From an uncultured Chloroflexales bacterium (lineage in GTDB: Bacteria; Chloroflexota; Chloroflexia; Chloroflexales; Chloroflexaceae), in the NCBI GenBank assembly GCA_937902315.1, contig CALGUG010000055.1:222256-286255 (forward strand): a stretch of 64,000 nt of DNA, in the 5' to 3' direction. Shown piece by piece: positions 7,845-16,942 of this stretch. Made by a program: the position numbers and the translations under genes. The notes below the pieces were generated by a model. That model searched no databases and had not been told where the DNA came from. It worked only from the letters and a program-made list of their open reading frames with translations. Each line of letters opens with the position of its first letter. Position 1 is the stretch's first letter.

Positions 7845-9245
7845 ATGGCAGAGTTACAACCCTTTGAACAAGATTACCGCCGCGATCTGGGCGATGGTTT
7901 GGTGTTGCGCTGGTCGACGCCCGACGATTGCGACAAAGTGATAGAGCTCTATTGGCATACCTTTGGTTCGCCGGAGGAAAAGTACGGATTTCGGATCACG
8001 GCCGATTGGGTGCGCAGCATGTTTATGGGTATTCACCCCTTTGTTTCGGCCAACGACTTTGCCCTGGTTGAGCATGTGCCGAGCGCTACGATTGTGTCTG
8101 CGGTTATGCTGATGCGTCAATCGGTGAAGTTCGGCGGTCTTACGATGACGATGGGCCGCCCCGAGATGGTTGCCACCCTGCCCGATTATCGCAAGCGCGG
8201 TTTGATACGCACCATTTTCGAGCTGATTCACGCTCGCAGCGAGGCGCGCGGCGATCTGTTCCAAGCCATCAACGGTATCGCTTACTACTACCGCCAGTTT
8301 GGCTACGAATACGCCGCCGACCTTGGTTCGCGCTACACCATTCCGCTCGATCGCATTCCGGCCCTAGCCGAGGGCGAGAGCGATGCCTATCGTGTGCGCG
8401 AGGCTTATGCCGCTGATGTCGAGCAACTGGTGGCGATCTCTGCTCGCGAGAGCAGGCTGCTGCGCCGCCGCAAGCCGGGCGAGCCAGCCGTGCCTGCCCT
8501 ACTAAGCGTGCCCTACACGCCCGACTATCTGCACTGGCAGGTTAATTACGAAGGCACGCCCTTCCCAGAGACCTTGTACACGGTCTATTGCATCGTCGAC
8601 CGTAACGATCGGATCGTGGGCTGTCTGCGCTTGCAGCCGACCCGCTTCGATGGTTCGATCACGGTCGAATCCTTGATGTTGGCCGAAGGGACTTCGTTGA
8701 GCCAGGTTCTGCCCGTGCTTTTGCGCGCCCTGCCGAGTAGAGAGCCGAATGTGTGGCGTTCCAAGGAACAACTCGGCCCTGTGACCGACGTCTGTTTCCA
8801 TATCGCAGGTAATCACCCGGTCTACGAGCTCTTGCACAAAGATCTGTTGCGCTCGAGCTACCAATACCCCTATGCCTGGTATATACGTGTGCCCAACCTG
8901 CGGCGCTTCCTCGAGACGATCCGTCCGGTGCTCGAAGAGCGCTTGGCCGCTTCGCCGTTGGAGGGCTATAGCGGCGAGTTGCTGATCGATCTCTATCGCG
9001 ATGGGCTGCACTTGCAGTTCGAAAAGGGGCGCCTGAGCGCTTTGGAGGCGTGGCGCGACGACGATCAGGACTCGCGCGCGAAGCTACATATTCCGCCTTT
9101 GGTATTTGTGAAATTGCTCTTTGGTTATCGCAGTCTGGCACAGTTACGGGAGCACTATCCTGACATCATCTTCGATGTCGGTCTTGAGCCTTTGCTCCAA
9201 ACCTTGTTCCCTGCTCTGCCTTCGTCGTTGTTGGCCTTGAGCTAG
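7845..9245 (+). CDS. Eis-like GNAT acetyltransferase, tandem copy 3
   Basis: 466 residues with the same architecture: CoA loop PDYRKRGLIRTIF, YYYRQFGYEYA, and a C-terminal SCP2-like domain ending LFPALPSSLLALS. The ATG is preceded by CGGAGAACATATAGTTT, a usable but more distant ribosome site. Its N-terminal 25 residues are closer to copy 2 than to copy 1, suggesting the second duplication was more recent. After its stop comes a REP-like repeat and then a different, double-GNAT gene. Confidence 0.88.
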   Translation: MAELQPFEQDYRRDLGDGLVLRWSTPDDCDKVIELYWHTFGSPEEKYGFRITADWVRSMFMGIHPFVSANDFALVEHVPSATIVSAVMLMRQSVKFGGLTMTMGRPEMVATLPDYRKRGLIRTIFELIHARSEARGDLFQAINGIAYYYRQFGYEYAADLGSRYTIPLDRIPALAEGESDAYRVREAYAADVEQLVAISARESRLLRRRKPGEPAVPALLSVPYTPDYLHWQVNYEGTPFPETLYTVYCIVDRNDRIVGCLRLQPTRFDGSITVESLMLAEGTSLSQVLPVLLRALPSREPNVWRSKEQLGPVTDVCFHIAGNHPVYELLHKDLLRSSYQYPYAWYIRVPNLRRFLETIRPVLEERLAASPLEGYSGELLIDLYRDGLHLQFEKGRLSALEAWRDDDQDSRAKLHIPPLVFVKLLFGYRSLAQLREHYPDIIFDVGLEPLLQTLFPALPSSLLALS

Positions 9246-9337
9246 GTCGCTTGGGAGGTGATATGACATCCGTTTGTGGCATGGGGGCGGCTTCGTCAGC
9301 GAGGCAGATACAACCTCGGGGTGGCGGACAAGCCGTT

Positions 9338-9392
9338 GATAGCCGAAGGCGGACGCGGTTGGAGCCTTATTTGGGGTGTAGACCTCGCCGCC
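9338..9392 (+). repeat. REP-like palindromic repeat, copy 2
   Basis: TAGCCGAAGGCGGACGCGG at the left end and GCCGCC at the right end, with the conserved GGAGCC...TTTGGGG centre. It fills the gap between Eis copy 3 and the next GNAT gene. Confidence 0.7.
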
Positions 9393-9454
9393 AAAGCGCT
9401 GGAGTGGGCAAGCGGATTTGTTATTAACTGATCAATCTATAGAAAGTGATCTAT

Positions 9455-10411
9455 ATGCAACATACGCTTCCAAAAGGATTTACATTTCGAGCGACAATCC
9501 TTGGCGATGCTCAGGGCATCGTCGATCTGATCAACCTTTGGGATGAGATCGAGCTGGGCAAGTCGGAGCTGAGCGTGCAGTTTATCTTTGACGAATGGAA
9601 ACTGTTCGATATCGAGAAGGCTGGGCGGGTTGTGCTCGATTCCGAAGGGCGTGTGGTTGGCAGCGAAGAGCTTTTGCATCGAACGCTTGAAGAGCCCTAT
9701 TTGCTTGATGGTTATGTGCATCCCGACGTTCAAGGTTTAGGGATCGGCAGCTTTCTGCTGAGCGATGGCTTGCGACGTGTGGCCGAGAAGGCTAAACACG
9801 ATGGCAAACAGAGCTATAACGTGCACGTCAATATCTTTGGCGGTAATCGCTGGGCTCAGCAGTTGCTGCTTGAGCATGGCTTTCAGGTTGTGCGCTACTT
9901 CTATCGCATGGAACTACACTTTGTCGAGCCGCCGCAAGAATCCGAAGTGCCAGAAGGGATTGAGATCAAGCCCTTTATGCGCGGCCAGCATGAGCACGAG
10001 CTCTATGAAGCACTCGAAGAGGCCTTTCAAGACCATTGGAACCACTTCCGGCAGTCCTTTGAAAACTGGCGCGAGCAGCTCTACAGCGATGGCTACGAAG
10101 ATGGCCTCTCGCTGATCGCTTGGGATGGCGAGCAGATCGCTGGCGCGGCTCTCTGTTACAATCGTGGCGACGGCGGTTGGGTGCGCAACCTCGCCGTGCG
10201 CCGAGCGTGGCGGCGACGCGGAGTCGGCCACGCCTTGCTGCAGTCGGCTTTTACAAGGTTTTATCGCAAAGGGTGCCCGTGGGTCGGTTTAGGCGTTGAT
10301 GCTGCCAACCCCACCGGAGCGACCCGGCTTTATGAACGGGCTGGTATGCAGATCGCAGCCCGCTATGAAACCTACGAGTTACAACAAACATTAACAGACT
10401 CGGCCAGCTGA
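9455..10411 (+). CDS. Double-GNAT acetyltransferase (mycothiol-synthase-like layout)
   Basis: About 318 residues with two GNAT domains in tandem. The first (about 1-150) has the CoA loop HPDVQGLGIGSFLL; the second (about 160-318) has LAVRRAWRRRGVGHALL followed by AANPTGATRLYERAGM. This layout is shared by MshD-like mycothiol synthases and many uncharacterised proteins, so a thiol-acetylation role is only a possibility. An in-frame GTG at 9446 would add three residues; ATG 9455 was preferred because AGAAAG then lies at normal distance. It is followed after 64 bases by the ABC exporter genes. Confidence 0.82.
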   Translation: MQHTLPKGFTFRATILGDAQGIVDLINLWDEIELGKSELSVQFIFDEWKLFDIEKAGRVVLDSEGRVVGSEELLHRTLEEPYLLDGYVHPDVQGLGIGSFLLSDGLRRVAEKAKHDGKQSYNVHVNIFGGNRWAQQLLLEHGFQVVRYFYRMELHFVEPPQESEVPEGIEIKPFMRGQHEHELYEALEEAFQDHWNHFRQSFENWREQLYSDGYEDGLSLIAWDGEQIAGAALCYNRGDGGWVRNLAVRRAWRRRGVGHALLQSAFTRFYRKGCPWVGLGVDAANPTGATRLYERAGMQIAARYETYELQQTLTDSAS

Positions 10412-10475
10412 TCGCTTCGGTCGAGTTCGAGAGGGGTGTGTTTGTCTGTAGGGGCATACACGCCAAGGAAAGGTT

Positions 10476-12260
10476 ATGCAGCGCTCATCACGAAACACAT
10501 TACAGCTGTTGTGGACATATATTCGACCGCAATGGCGACGCACGCTGTTGCTGGCGATTCTCTTGCTTGCGAGCATTGGTTCACAGCTTTATAGCCCACA
10601 AATTATTCGACAATTTATCGATCAAGCGACCCAACAAGCGCCGATCTCTAGCCTTGTTTGGCTCGCCGTGCTCTTTCTGATTGTGGCCGTTTGTACCCAA
10701 GTCTTGACACTGGGGGCGACCGCGCTCAGCGCACAAGTCGCTTGGCAGGCGACCAATGCCCTGCGCGCCGACCTCGTTTCGCACTGTATGCGCCTCGATC
10801 TCTCCTTTCACAACGCCCGCACTCCGGGCGAGCTGATCGAGCGCGTCGACGGCGATGTCGGTACGCTGTCCGACTTCTTCTCGAAACTTGTCATCCAAGT
10901 GATCGGGAGCGTTCTGCTGCTCTCGGGCATCTTGTTGGTGCTGTTTTTTGAAGATTGGCGCATCGGTCTCGCCCTTAGCATCTTCACCGTGATCGCCGCT
11001 ATCGCGCTCTATCTGATTCGCGAGATCGCTGTGCCGAGCAACGCCGCCAATATGCAAGCCCACGCCATGCTCTTCGGTTTGATCGAAGAGCGCATTGCAG
11101 GTATCGACGATCTGCGCGCCAATGGCGGCGGTTGGTATGTGATGCGGCGCTTCCAAGAGGCCATGCGCAACGTCTTGCTGAAGGGTCGCAAAGCCTTGGT
11201 GCTAGGCGGCACAATCTGGTTCGCTGTAGCGGTTCTGTTCGGTACCGGTATCGCGACCGCGCTGGCCGTGGGTACCTATCTCTATCTCAACGGCTTGATC
11301 ACACTCGGTACCGTTTTTCTGTTTGTGCAATACACCCAACTCCTGCGCATCCCGCTGGAACAGCTCTCCGATCAGCTCAAGTTGTTGCAGCAGGCGATCG
11401 CCAGTATCGACCGTATTCGCGAGATCTTTTCGTATCGCTCGACCGTGCTCGATGGCGCGAGCGACCAAGCTTTGCCCGATGGCCCCCTGAGTGTGAGCTT
11501 CGAGCAGGCTTCGTTCGCCTATAACGACGGTCTAGTCAACCCCGAGACCGGCGAAGATGGCTCGACGCGCGCTGTGCTTTCACAACTGAACTTTATGCTC
11601 AAACCGGGCGAAGTTGTCGGCCTCTTGGGCCGCACGGGCAGCGGTAAAACGACCATTATGCGCCTCTTGCTGCGCCTTTACGATGTGACCGAAGGAGCGA
11701 TCCGCTTGGGCGGTATCGATCTGCGCGAAACCACTATCGGTCGCTTGCGCTCGCGGATCGGTGTGGTGACACAAGATGTGCAGCTCTTCCAAGCCAGCGT
11801 GCGCGACAACCTGACTTTGTTCGATCCGAGCATCTCTGATGAGCGGATTATGGAGGTGATCGAGCAGCTCGGTCTCAGCGACTGGTTGCGCTCGCTGCCC
11901 AACGGCCTCGATAGCGAACTGTCGCATGGCAACGGCGGTCTCTCGGCTGGTGAAGCCCAGTTGTTGGCCTTCGCCCGCGTCTTCTTGCGCGACCCGGGCT
12001 TGGTGATCTTAGATGAAGCCTCGTCGCGGCTCGACCCCGCCACCGAGCGCCTGATCGAGCGCGCTATCGACCAGTTGTTGAAGGATCGCACAGCTATCAT
12101 TATCGCCCACCGCTTGGGCACCGTGCAGCGCGCCGATAGCATTATGATCCTTGATGGTGGTCGCATTCGCGAACATGGCCCGCGCCAAGCTCTGCTGGCG
12201 AACCCTAATTCGCACTTCTCTCACTTGATGCGAACCGGTATGGAAGAGGTATTATCGTGA
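10476..12260 (+). CDS. ABC exporter half-transporter, subunit A
   Basis: 594 residues: a six-helix exporter membrane domain (about 1-310) and an ATPase domain (about 345-594). Walker A is GLLGRTGSGKTTIM, Q-loop VVTQDVQLF, Walker B LVILDEASS with an intact catalytic glutamate, H-loop IIIAHRLG. The ABC signature is degenerate (LSAGEAQL instead of LSGGQ). AGGAAAGG lies just before the ATG. The stop codon overlaps the GTG start of subunit B, so the pair is translationally coupled and surely forms a heterodimer. Type IV exporters of this kind move drugs, lipids or peptides outward; the preceding modification enzymes make a small-molecule or peptide substrate plausible. Confidence 0.93.
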   Translation: MQRSSRNTLQLLWTYIRPQWRRTLLLAILLLASIGSQLYSPQIIRQFIDQATQQAPISSLVWLAVLFLIVAVCTQVLTLGATALSAQVAWQATNALRADLVSHCMRLDLSFHNARTPGELIERVDGDVGTLSDFFSKLVIQVIGSVLLLSGILLVLFFEDWRIGLALSIFTVIAAIALYLIREIAVPSNAANMQAHAMLFGLIEERIAGIDDLRANGGGWYVMRRFQEAMRNVLLKGRKALVLGGTIWFAVAVLFGTGIATALAVGTYLYLNGLITLGTVFLFVQYTQLLRIPLEQLSDQLKLLQQAIASIDRIREIFSYRSTVLDGASDQALPDGPLSVSFEQASFAYNDGLVNPETGEDGSTRAVLSQLNFMLKPGEVVGLLGRTGSGKTTIMRLLLRLYDVTEGAIRLGGIDLRETTIGRLRSRIGVVTQDVQLFQASVRDNLTLFDPSISDERIMEVIEQLGLSDWLRSLPNGLDSELSHGNGGLSAGEAQLLAFARVFLRDPGLVILDEASSRLDPATERLIERAIDQLLKDRTAIIIAHRLGTVQRADSIMILDGGRIREHGPRQALLANPNSHFSHLMRTGMEEVLS

Positions 12261-14104
12261 GCCTACAACAAGCCAATAAGCCGGCCCAAAGCTATTCAAC
12301 TTGGTTCTACGCTTGGCGGGTGATGACAGCCCGTCCGGTGCTCTATTTCACTGGCTTGGTCGGCTGGACTATATTTTTCCTATTTCCGCTGCTCTTTGGT
12401 TGGGCCTTGCGCATGGTCTTCGATGCGCTCTCGTCGGGCCAGGCCAGCACCCCCGGTATTTGGTGGATGATCGCTCTGGTGGCGGCGGTCGAGATCGCCC
12501 GTGGAACGTGGATGCTTCCCATGTTCTACTCCTACTTCACCTTTTGGTTCGCGGTCGAAGGCTTTTTGCGCGGCAATATGATGCGCTGGCTGATGTTGGG
12601 CCCGGGCACGCGTAAGTTGCCGGGCACTTCGGGCGAGATCGTCAACCGCTTCCGCGACGATGTCAACGAATTGGTAATGCTGGTCGATGTCTTTATCGAT
12701 GTCTTCGGCCAAGGTATCTTCGCCCTGATCGCGCTGGTGATCATGGCCCAGATCAATCCCTATCTCACCGTTGTGGCCTTCTTGCCCATGGTCGTGATCG
12801 TGATCTTGACCCAAAAGCTTGGTTCGCGCGTGCGCCACTATCGCCGCGAGAGCCGCCAAGCGACCGGTCGAGTGACCGGTTTTGTGGGCGAGATCTTCAG
12901 CTCGATCCTGTCGATCAAGGTAGTTTCGGCTGAAGATCGCATCGTCGAGCGTTTTCGCGCCTTGAGCAAGTCGCGCGAGCGAGCGGCTGTGCGCGATCAG
13001 GTCTTCTCGGCTCTGCTCGATAGCCTAAACGGCAATATGATCAACATCTGTACCGGCTTCATTCTGCTGTTGGCTGCCGGAGCGATGCGGGCTGGTAGCT
13101 TCTCGGTGGGCGATTTCATTCTCTTCACCAGCTACCTCAGCTCCTTGGTCTCGCTGCCCCGCATGACCGGCTCGATGTTGGTGCGCTTCAAGCAGTCGGG
13201 TGTCTCGATCAAGCGCATGACCGATCTGATCGATGGTGGCGATCCGCGCGAGCTGGTGCGCCTGCCTTCAACCTACACCGATGCCAAGCTGCCCGAGGTG
13301 CCTCAAGTCAAGGCGAATGCGGCTGATCGCTTGGAGCGTCTGGAGGTGCGCAACCTCAGCTACAGCTTCCCCAGCTCCGAGCGCGGTATTCGCGATGTGA
13401 GCTTTAGCATTCCGGGCGGCTCGTTCGTGGTGGTGACCGGTCGCATTGGTTCGGGCAAAACTACCCTGTTGCGGACCTTGCTCGGTTTGCTCGAGCGCGA
13501 ACAGGGCGAGATCCTTTGGAACGGTCAGCCGATCCGCGACCCAGCCAGCGAGCTGGTGCCGCCCAAGGTGGCCTACACGCCTCAGGTGCCGCGCCTCTTC
13601 AGCGACACCTTGCGCGACAACATCTTGTTGGGTCAAGAGCTCGATGATGAAGCCTTGCAGCGCGCCATTTACACCGCCGTGCTCGACCAAGACTTGGCGC
13701 GTATGGAGGAAGGTCTGGCGACTAAGGTCGGTAGTCGTGGTGTGCGCCTGTCGGGCGGTCAGATGCAGCGTACGGCTGCGGCCCGTATGTTCGCGCGCGA
13801 CGCCTCGCTGCTGGTCTTCGACGACCTTTCGAGTGCGCTCGATGTTGAGACCGAACGCCAGCTCTGGGAGCGCGTGATGGATGGCCTCGATCAGCAGAGC
13901 CAGCGCACCGTTTTGGCGGTCTCGCACCGCAAGACCGCGCTGCGCCGTGCCGATCAGATCATCTTGCTGAAAGATGGTCGGGTCGAGGCGATCGGTACGC
14001 TCGATGAACTGTTGCTCACTTCTGAAGAGATGCGCCGCCTCTGGAGCAGCGGTGAACACGAGGCCCAGCCCGAGGAAGAGGAGATCGAACAGCTCTCTGC
14101 CTAG
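12257..14104 (+). CDS. ABC exporter half-transporter, subunit B
   Basis: 615 residues: membrane domain (about 20-330) and ATPase domain (about 355-600) with Walker A TGRIGSGKTTLLR, canonical signature LSGGQMQRTA and H-loop AVSHRKT. Walker B reads LLVFDDLSSALD, so the catalytic glutamate is replaced by aspartate. With subunit A's defective signature this gives exactly one degenerate and one consensus ATP site, the hallmark of asymmetric heterodimeric exporters. The GTG start overlaps the last four bases of subunit A. The C-terminus is acidic (PEEEEIEQL). A hairpin terminator follows. Confidence 0.93.
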   Translation: MSLQQANKPAQSYSTWFYAWRVMTARPVLYFTGLVGWTIFFLFPLLFGWALRMVFDALSSGQASTPGIWWMIALVAAVEIARGTWMLPMFYSYFTFWFAVEGFLRGNMMRWLMLGPGTRKLPGTSGEIVNRFRDDVNELVMLVDVFIDVFGQGIFALIALVIMAQINPYLTVVAFLPMVVIVILTQKLGSRVRHYRRESRQATGRVTGFVGEIFSSILSIKVVSAEDRIVERFRALSKSRERAAVRDQVFSALLDSLNGNMINICTGFILLLAAGAMRAGSFSVGDFILFTSYLSSLVSLPRMTGSMLVRFKQSGVSIKRMTDLIDGGDPRELVRLPSTYTDAKLPEVPQVKANAADRLERLEVRNLSYSFPSSERGIRDVSFSIPGGSFVVVTGRIGSGKTTLLRTLLGLLEREQGEILWNGQPIRDPASELVPPKVAYTPQVPRLFSDTLRDNILLGQELDDEALQRAIYTAVLDQDLARMEEGLATKVGSRGVRLSGGQMQRTAAARMFARDASLLVFDDLSSALDVETERQLWERVMDGLDQQSQRTVLAVSHRKTALRRADQIILLKDGRVEAIGTLDELLLTSEEMRRLWSSGEHEAQPEEEEIEQLSA

Positions 14105-14111
14105 TTGTAAT

Positions 14112-14151
14112 AAGCTCACGTACCCCGCAATATGCCAAGGTACGTGAGCTT
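14112..14151 (+). terminator. Hairpin terminator after the ABC exporter
   Basis: Perfect 13-bp inverted repeat, AAGCTCACGTACC (14112-14124) with GGTACGTGAGCTT (14139-14151), eight bases after the exporter stop codon. The trailing TTATCC is T-poor, so termination strength is uncertain. Confidence 0.65.
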
Positions 14152-14184
14152 TATCCTAAATTCGCTTGATTGTTTGACTGCTTA

Positions 14185-14238
14185 GGCGGCGAGGTCTTTC
14201 TCCCTCCATTCGTTTCTCAGCGCGTCCGCCTACGGCTA
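14185..14238 (-). repeat. REP-like palindromic repeat, copy 3
   Basis: Inverse orientation: GGCGGC at the left and GCGTCCGCCTACGGCTA at the right end. Confidence 0.7.
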
Positions 14239-14403
14239 CAAGCATCCTGCCCTCCAAAGAGGCGTCTCTACCTGTGCCGAAAGATCCCCCCAAAATGCAC
14301 TAATCCAAGCAGTTTCAAGGCAAGAAAAGAGAGAAGCAGCTCGCCATTCTGTGAAAGGCCAGTTCAATCGTACCCTGAGCTTGTCGAAGACTACGAGCTA
14401 GTA

Positions 14404-14524
14404 ATACCAAATCCGTTTAAAGACGTGCATGCTCTTCGCTCAGAAAAACGAAAAGCCGGGAAAAAAAGAGTCACGTTCCGCTCTGCCGAAGCCCAAAGAG
14501 AACCTAATCAACCGGATTTGGCAT
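14404..14524. mobile_element. MITE-like element, type B (121 bp)
   Basis: Terminal inverted repeats ATACCAAATCCG (14404-14415) and CGGATTTGGCAT (14513-14524) with one mismatch. The inside has no ORF and shares the block CGTTCC(A/G)CTCTGCCGAAG with the elements ending at 51008 and 63302. Size and structure fit a non-autonomous transposon remnant; no transposase with these ends is in the window. Confidence 0.65.
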
Positions 14525-14564
14525 ACTATCAAATGCACTTCTATGCTTTTGCAGACTGCGGCTT

Positions 14565-15323
14565 CTAGCTCTCAAGTTGGCAGCGGTACCAAGCGAGCGT
14601 GCGACGAATCCCTTCGCGATAGGGCGTTGCAGTTCCACCGAACTCCTGCACGAACGTGCTGCTATCGATGATATAGGGTGGCTCAAACTGGTAGAGTAAC
14701 TCTACGGCTTCGCGTGCCAGCGGCCATACCAAACCGAGCGCTTGTAGCACAGAGCATCTAAGTGCGCTCAGCTTCGGTTTACGATCGGCCTCTTCAAATA
14801 CCATCTGCACAAATTCGCGACCTGTTGTGGCTTGGTTAGCGGGCACATGCCAGATCTGGCCTGCCGCGCTTTGTTCTTGCCCTAACACGATCAGAGCGCG
14901 CGCAAAATCGTCGATAAAGAGTGGGTTGATCGGCGAATCGAGCTTGCCGGGCCAGAGCGCTCGTTTGCCCTTCAGCGCCGCCCGAAAGATATTTGTTCCG
15001 ATCAGCGACTCGACTTGAGGCCCAAATAGCTCGGGCGCTCGTCCGATCACAGCGCGCACTTCGCCGTGCGCATGGGCCTGCATTAGGCGCTCGGCCATGC
15101 GGGCACGAAGCAGACCTTCGGGTCGCGGAGGATGCTCTTCGCTTGCGCTGCCATGCACTTTGCCATACATCCAAGTATCATCAGCGAATACCAAGGTTGT
15201 ATTGTGGGCTTGGCTGATTTGCTCTCTATCAAGTGCATCAGCTTGTAGCACTTCCAGCTCGGGAGGAGCCTTACGCCAAGCGCTGCGGCTGATCGCCCGC
15301 ACCCGTCGCTCCAACCACCCCAT
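14565..15323 (-). pseudogene. Decayed NAD-dependent epimerase/dehydratase
   Basis: A 252-codon frame that looks like an extended short-chain dehydrogenase/epimerase with pieces missing. It keeps VRAISRSAWRK, the WMYGK active-site segment (Tyr and Lys), GRAPELFGP and the substrate-loop INPLFIDDFA. It lacks the N-terminal GxxGxxG nucleotide loop, and the 35-45 residues normally found between the second Rossmann strand and the VFADDTWMYG strand are absent (the sequence jumps from DREQISQAHN directly to TTLVFADD). Both gaps suggest deletions, so a working enzyme is unlikely. It is embedded in repeat-rich DNA. An alternative is an unusual short family member. Confidence 0.55.
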
Positions 15324-15709
15324 GCAGATTCAGCTCGCTCTTGGAATTGTCTTTGTGCTTTCTTATCGTGCTGCTTGCAGCTTGTCGCCAGATTGTTTCA
15401 TCTCTCACAATTTATGCTAGGCCCCGAGCTAAGCCGAGCTACATCAGAAAAAATGATCGAGGTCATCTAAGTTTTAAGGCCGAGAACATCATGTTCAGAA
15501 GTCGATTTTCAATTCCAAGCGTTTCAAGCTTTTTACGACCTTCCAAAGAGAGATCTTCACCATGAACCTTCCAGCTCCGAGGAGCTAGAAGGTTTTGGAG
15601 GCTGCTTTTGCAATGAAAAGCAAGGAAAGAACCTGCTTGGTGCTTGCACCAGGCAGGTCGCAGCGAATGCAGCGAGAAGGATCGTTCTTTGGTGACGGGC
15701 GAGACCTTG

Positions 15710-15763
15710 GTAGCCGTAGGCGGACGCGGTCGGAACCTTTTTTGGGGTAAAGCTGTCTCCGCC
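15710..15763 (+). repeat. REP-like palindromic repeat, copy 4
   Basis: TAGCCGTAGGCGGACGCGG ... CTCCGCC with the GGAACC...TTTGGGG centre shared with copies 1, 2 and 10. Confidence 0.7.
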
Positions 15764-15785
15764 AAAAGCTGTTTGGAAAATAATA

Positions 15786-15815
15786 AGAGGGCTGAGCACA
15801 ATCGCCCAGCCCTCT
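15786..15815 (-). terminator. Terminator of the aldo/keto reductase gene
   Basis: AGAGGGCTG (15786-15794) pairs with CAGCCCTCT (15807-15815). On the minus strand the stem is followed by TATTATTTT. It lies 15 bases past the stop codon. Confidence 0.75.
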
Positions 15816-15830
15816 TTGCGTTAAGCGAGA

Positions 15831-16793
15831 TTATTCGGGCTTGTTGCCTAAGATCTCTTCGATCTTCGCCATGACGTCGTCGGTCAGCTTAGCCACAACG
15901 TCGAGCGCCTTCATGTTCTCGGTGACCTGCGAAGCACGGCTCGCACCGGTAATTACGGTGCTAACGTTGGGGTTCTTGAGACACCAAGCCAAACCGAGCT
16001 GCGACATGGTTGCACCGATCTCGTCGGCGACACCTTTCAGCTGCTTGACCTTGGCGATCTTCTCTTCGGTGATGCCTTGCTTGAGCCACTCGTAGCCCTT
16101 GAGGTTGGCGCGGCTATCGGCGGGGATACCGTCGTTGTATTTGCCGGTCAACAGACCCGAAGCCAGCGGGCTCCAGATGGTCGTGCCGTAACCCAGATAT
16201 TTGTAGAGCGGAGCATACTCCTTCTCGAAGCGCTCGCGGTGGAACATGTTGTATTGCGGCTGCTCCATAGTCGGAGGAGTCAAACCGTACTGGCGGGCGA
16301 TGCCGTCGGCCAGCGCGATCTCAGCGGCGCTCCACTCCGAGGTGCCCCAGTAGAAAGCCTTGCCCTGCTTGATCACCTGATCCATAGCCCGCACGGTCTC
16401 TTCGATGGGGGTGTTGGGGTCGGGGCGGTGGCAGAAGACTAGGTCGACATAATCGAGTTGGAAGCGTTTGAGCGCGTTGTTTACGCCTTCGATCACGTGC
16501 TTGTGGGAAAGACCGGTGTCGTTGGGACCTTTGCCGCCCCAGAAGATCTTGGTCGAGATAACCAGATCCTCACGTCGCCAGCCCTTCTTCTTGATAACAT
16601 TGCCCATGACGATTTCGGCGTTGCCCTCGGCATAACCTTCGGCATTGTCGAAGAAGTTTACACCAGCCTCATAGGCGGCTGTCATACACTCTTCGGCAAC
16701 CTGTTCGCCGACCTGCCCACCATATGTTACCCATGCGCCAAGCGAGAGCGCACTTACCTTCAAGCCAGATCGCCCTAAACGACGATATTCCAT
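15831..16793 (-). CDS. Aldo/keto reductase, Kv-beta/YghZ-like
   Basis: 320 residues, the usual length. The NADPH-dependent AKR tetrad is visible: Asp and Tyr in NFFDNAEGYAEG (about residues 48-59), Lys in LVISTKIFWGG (about 85) and His in VDLVFCHRPD (about 121). The sequence resembles the AKR6/AKR14 group (potassium-channel beta subunits and YghZ), with the expected SPLASGLLTGKYNDGIP segment. GGAGG is well placed before the ATG. It is a monocistronic minus-strand gene with its own terminator. It probably reduces small aldehydes or ketones in the cytoplasm. Confidence 0.93.
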   Translation of the reverse strand: MEYRRLGRSGLKVSALSLGAWVTYGGQVGEQVAEECMTAAYEAGVNFFDNAEGYAEGNAEIVMGNVIKKKGWRREDLVISTKIFWGGKGPNDTGLSHKHVIEGVNNALKRFQLDYVDLVFCHRPDPNTPIEETVRAMDQVIKQGKAFYWGTSEWSAAEIALADGIARQYGLTPPTMEQPQYNMFHRERFEKEYAPLYKYLGYGTTIWSPLASGLLTGKYNDGIPADSRANLKGYEWLKQGITEEKIAKVKQLKGVADEIGATMSQLGLAWCLKNPNVSTVITGASRASQVTENMKALDVVAKLTDDVMAKIEEILGNKPE

Positions 16794-16942
16794 TGCTCAA
16801 CCTCCAAATCATGACAAACGGCCTTGCGTGAAGGCCGTGGTTCGAGTTGTCTTAATTAAAATCGATGATGTTGCTCGCATCACCATGCCCGAACATGTTC
16901 ATTATACCAAGCTTTTTGCAGCGCGAAGATGAATTTGAGGCT

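Larger units (their letters stand above)
15324..15830. other. Intergenic region with REP-like repeat copy 4 and a terminator
   Basis: No credible gene. Small frames here have no ribosome sites or recognisable sequence. It holds the repeat at 15710-15763 and the terminator of the aldo/keto reductase at 15786-15815. Confidence 0.5.

Noticed and set aside
14221..14260. Recurrent SASAYGYQ-like peptide in many short frames, which could suggest a protein family
   Set aside because: It is the translation of the dispersed GCGTCCGCCTACGGCTA repeat and appears in several reading frames without other similarity.
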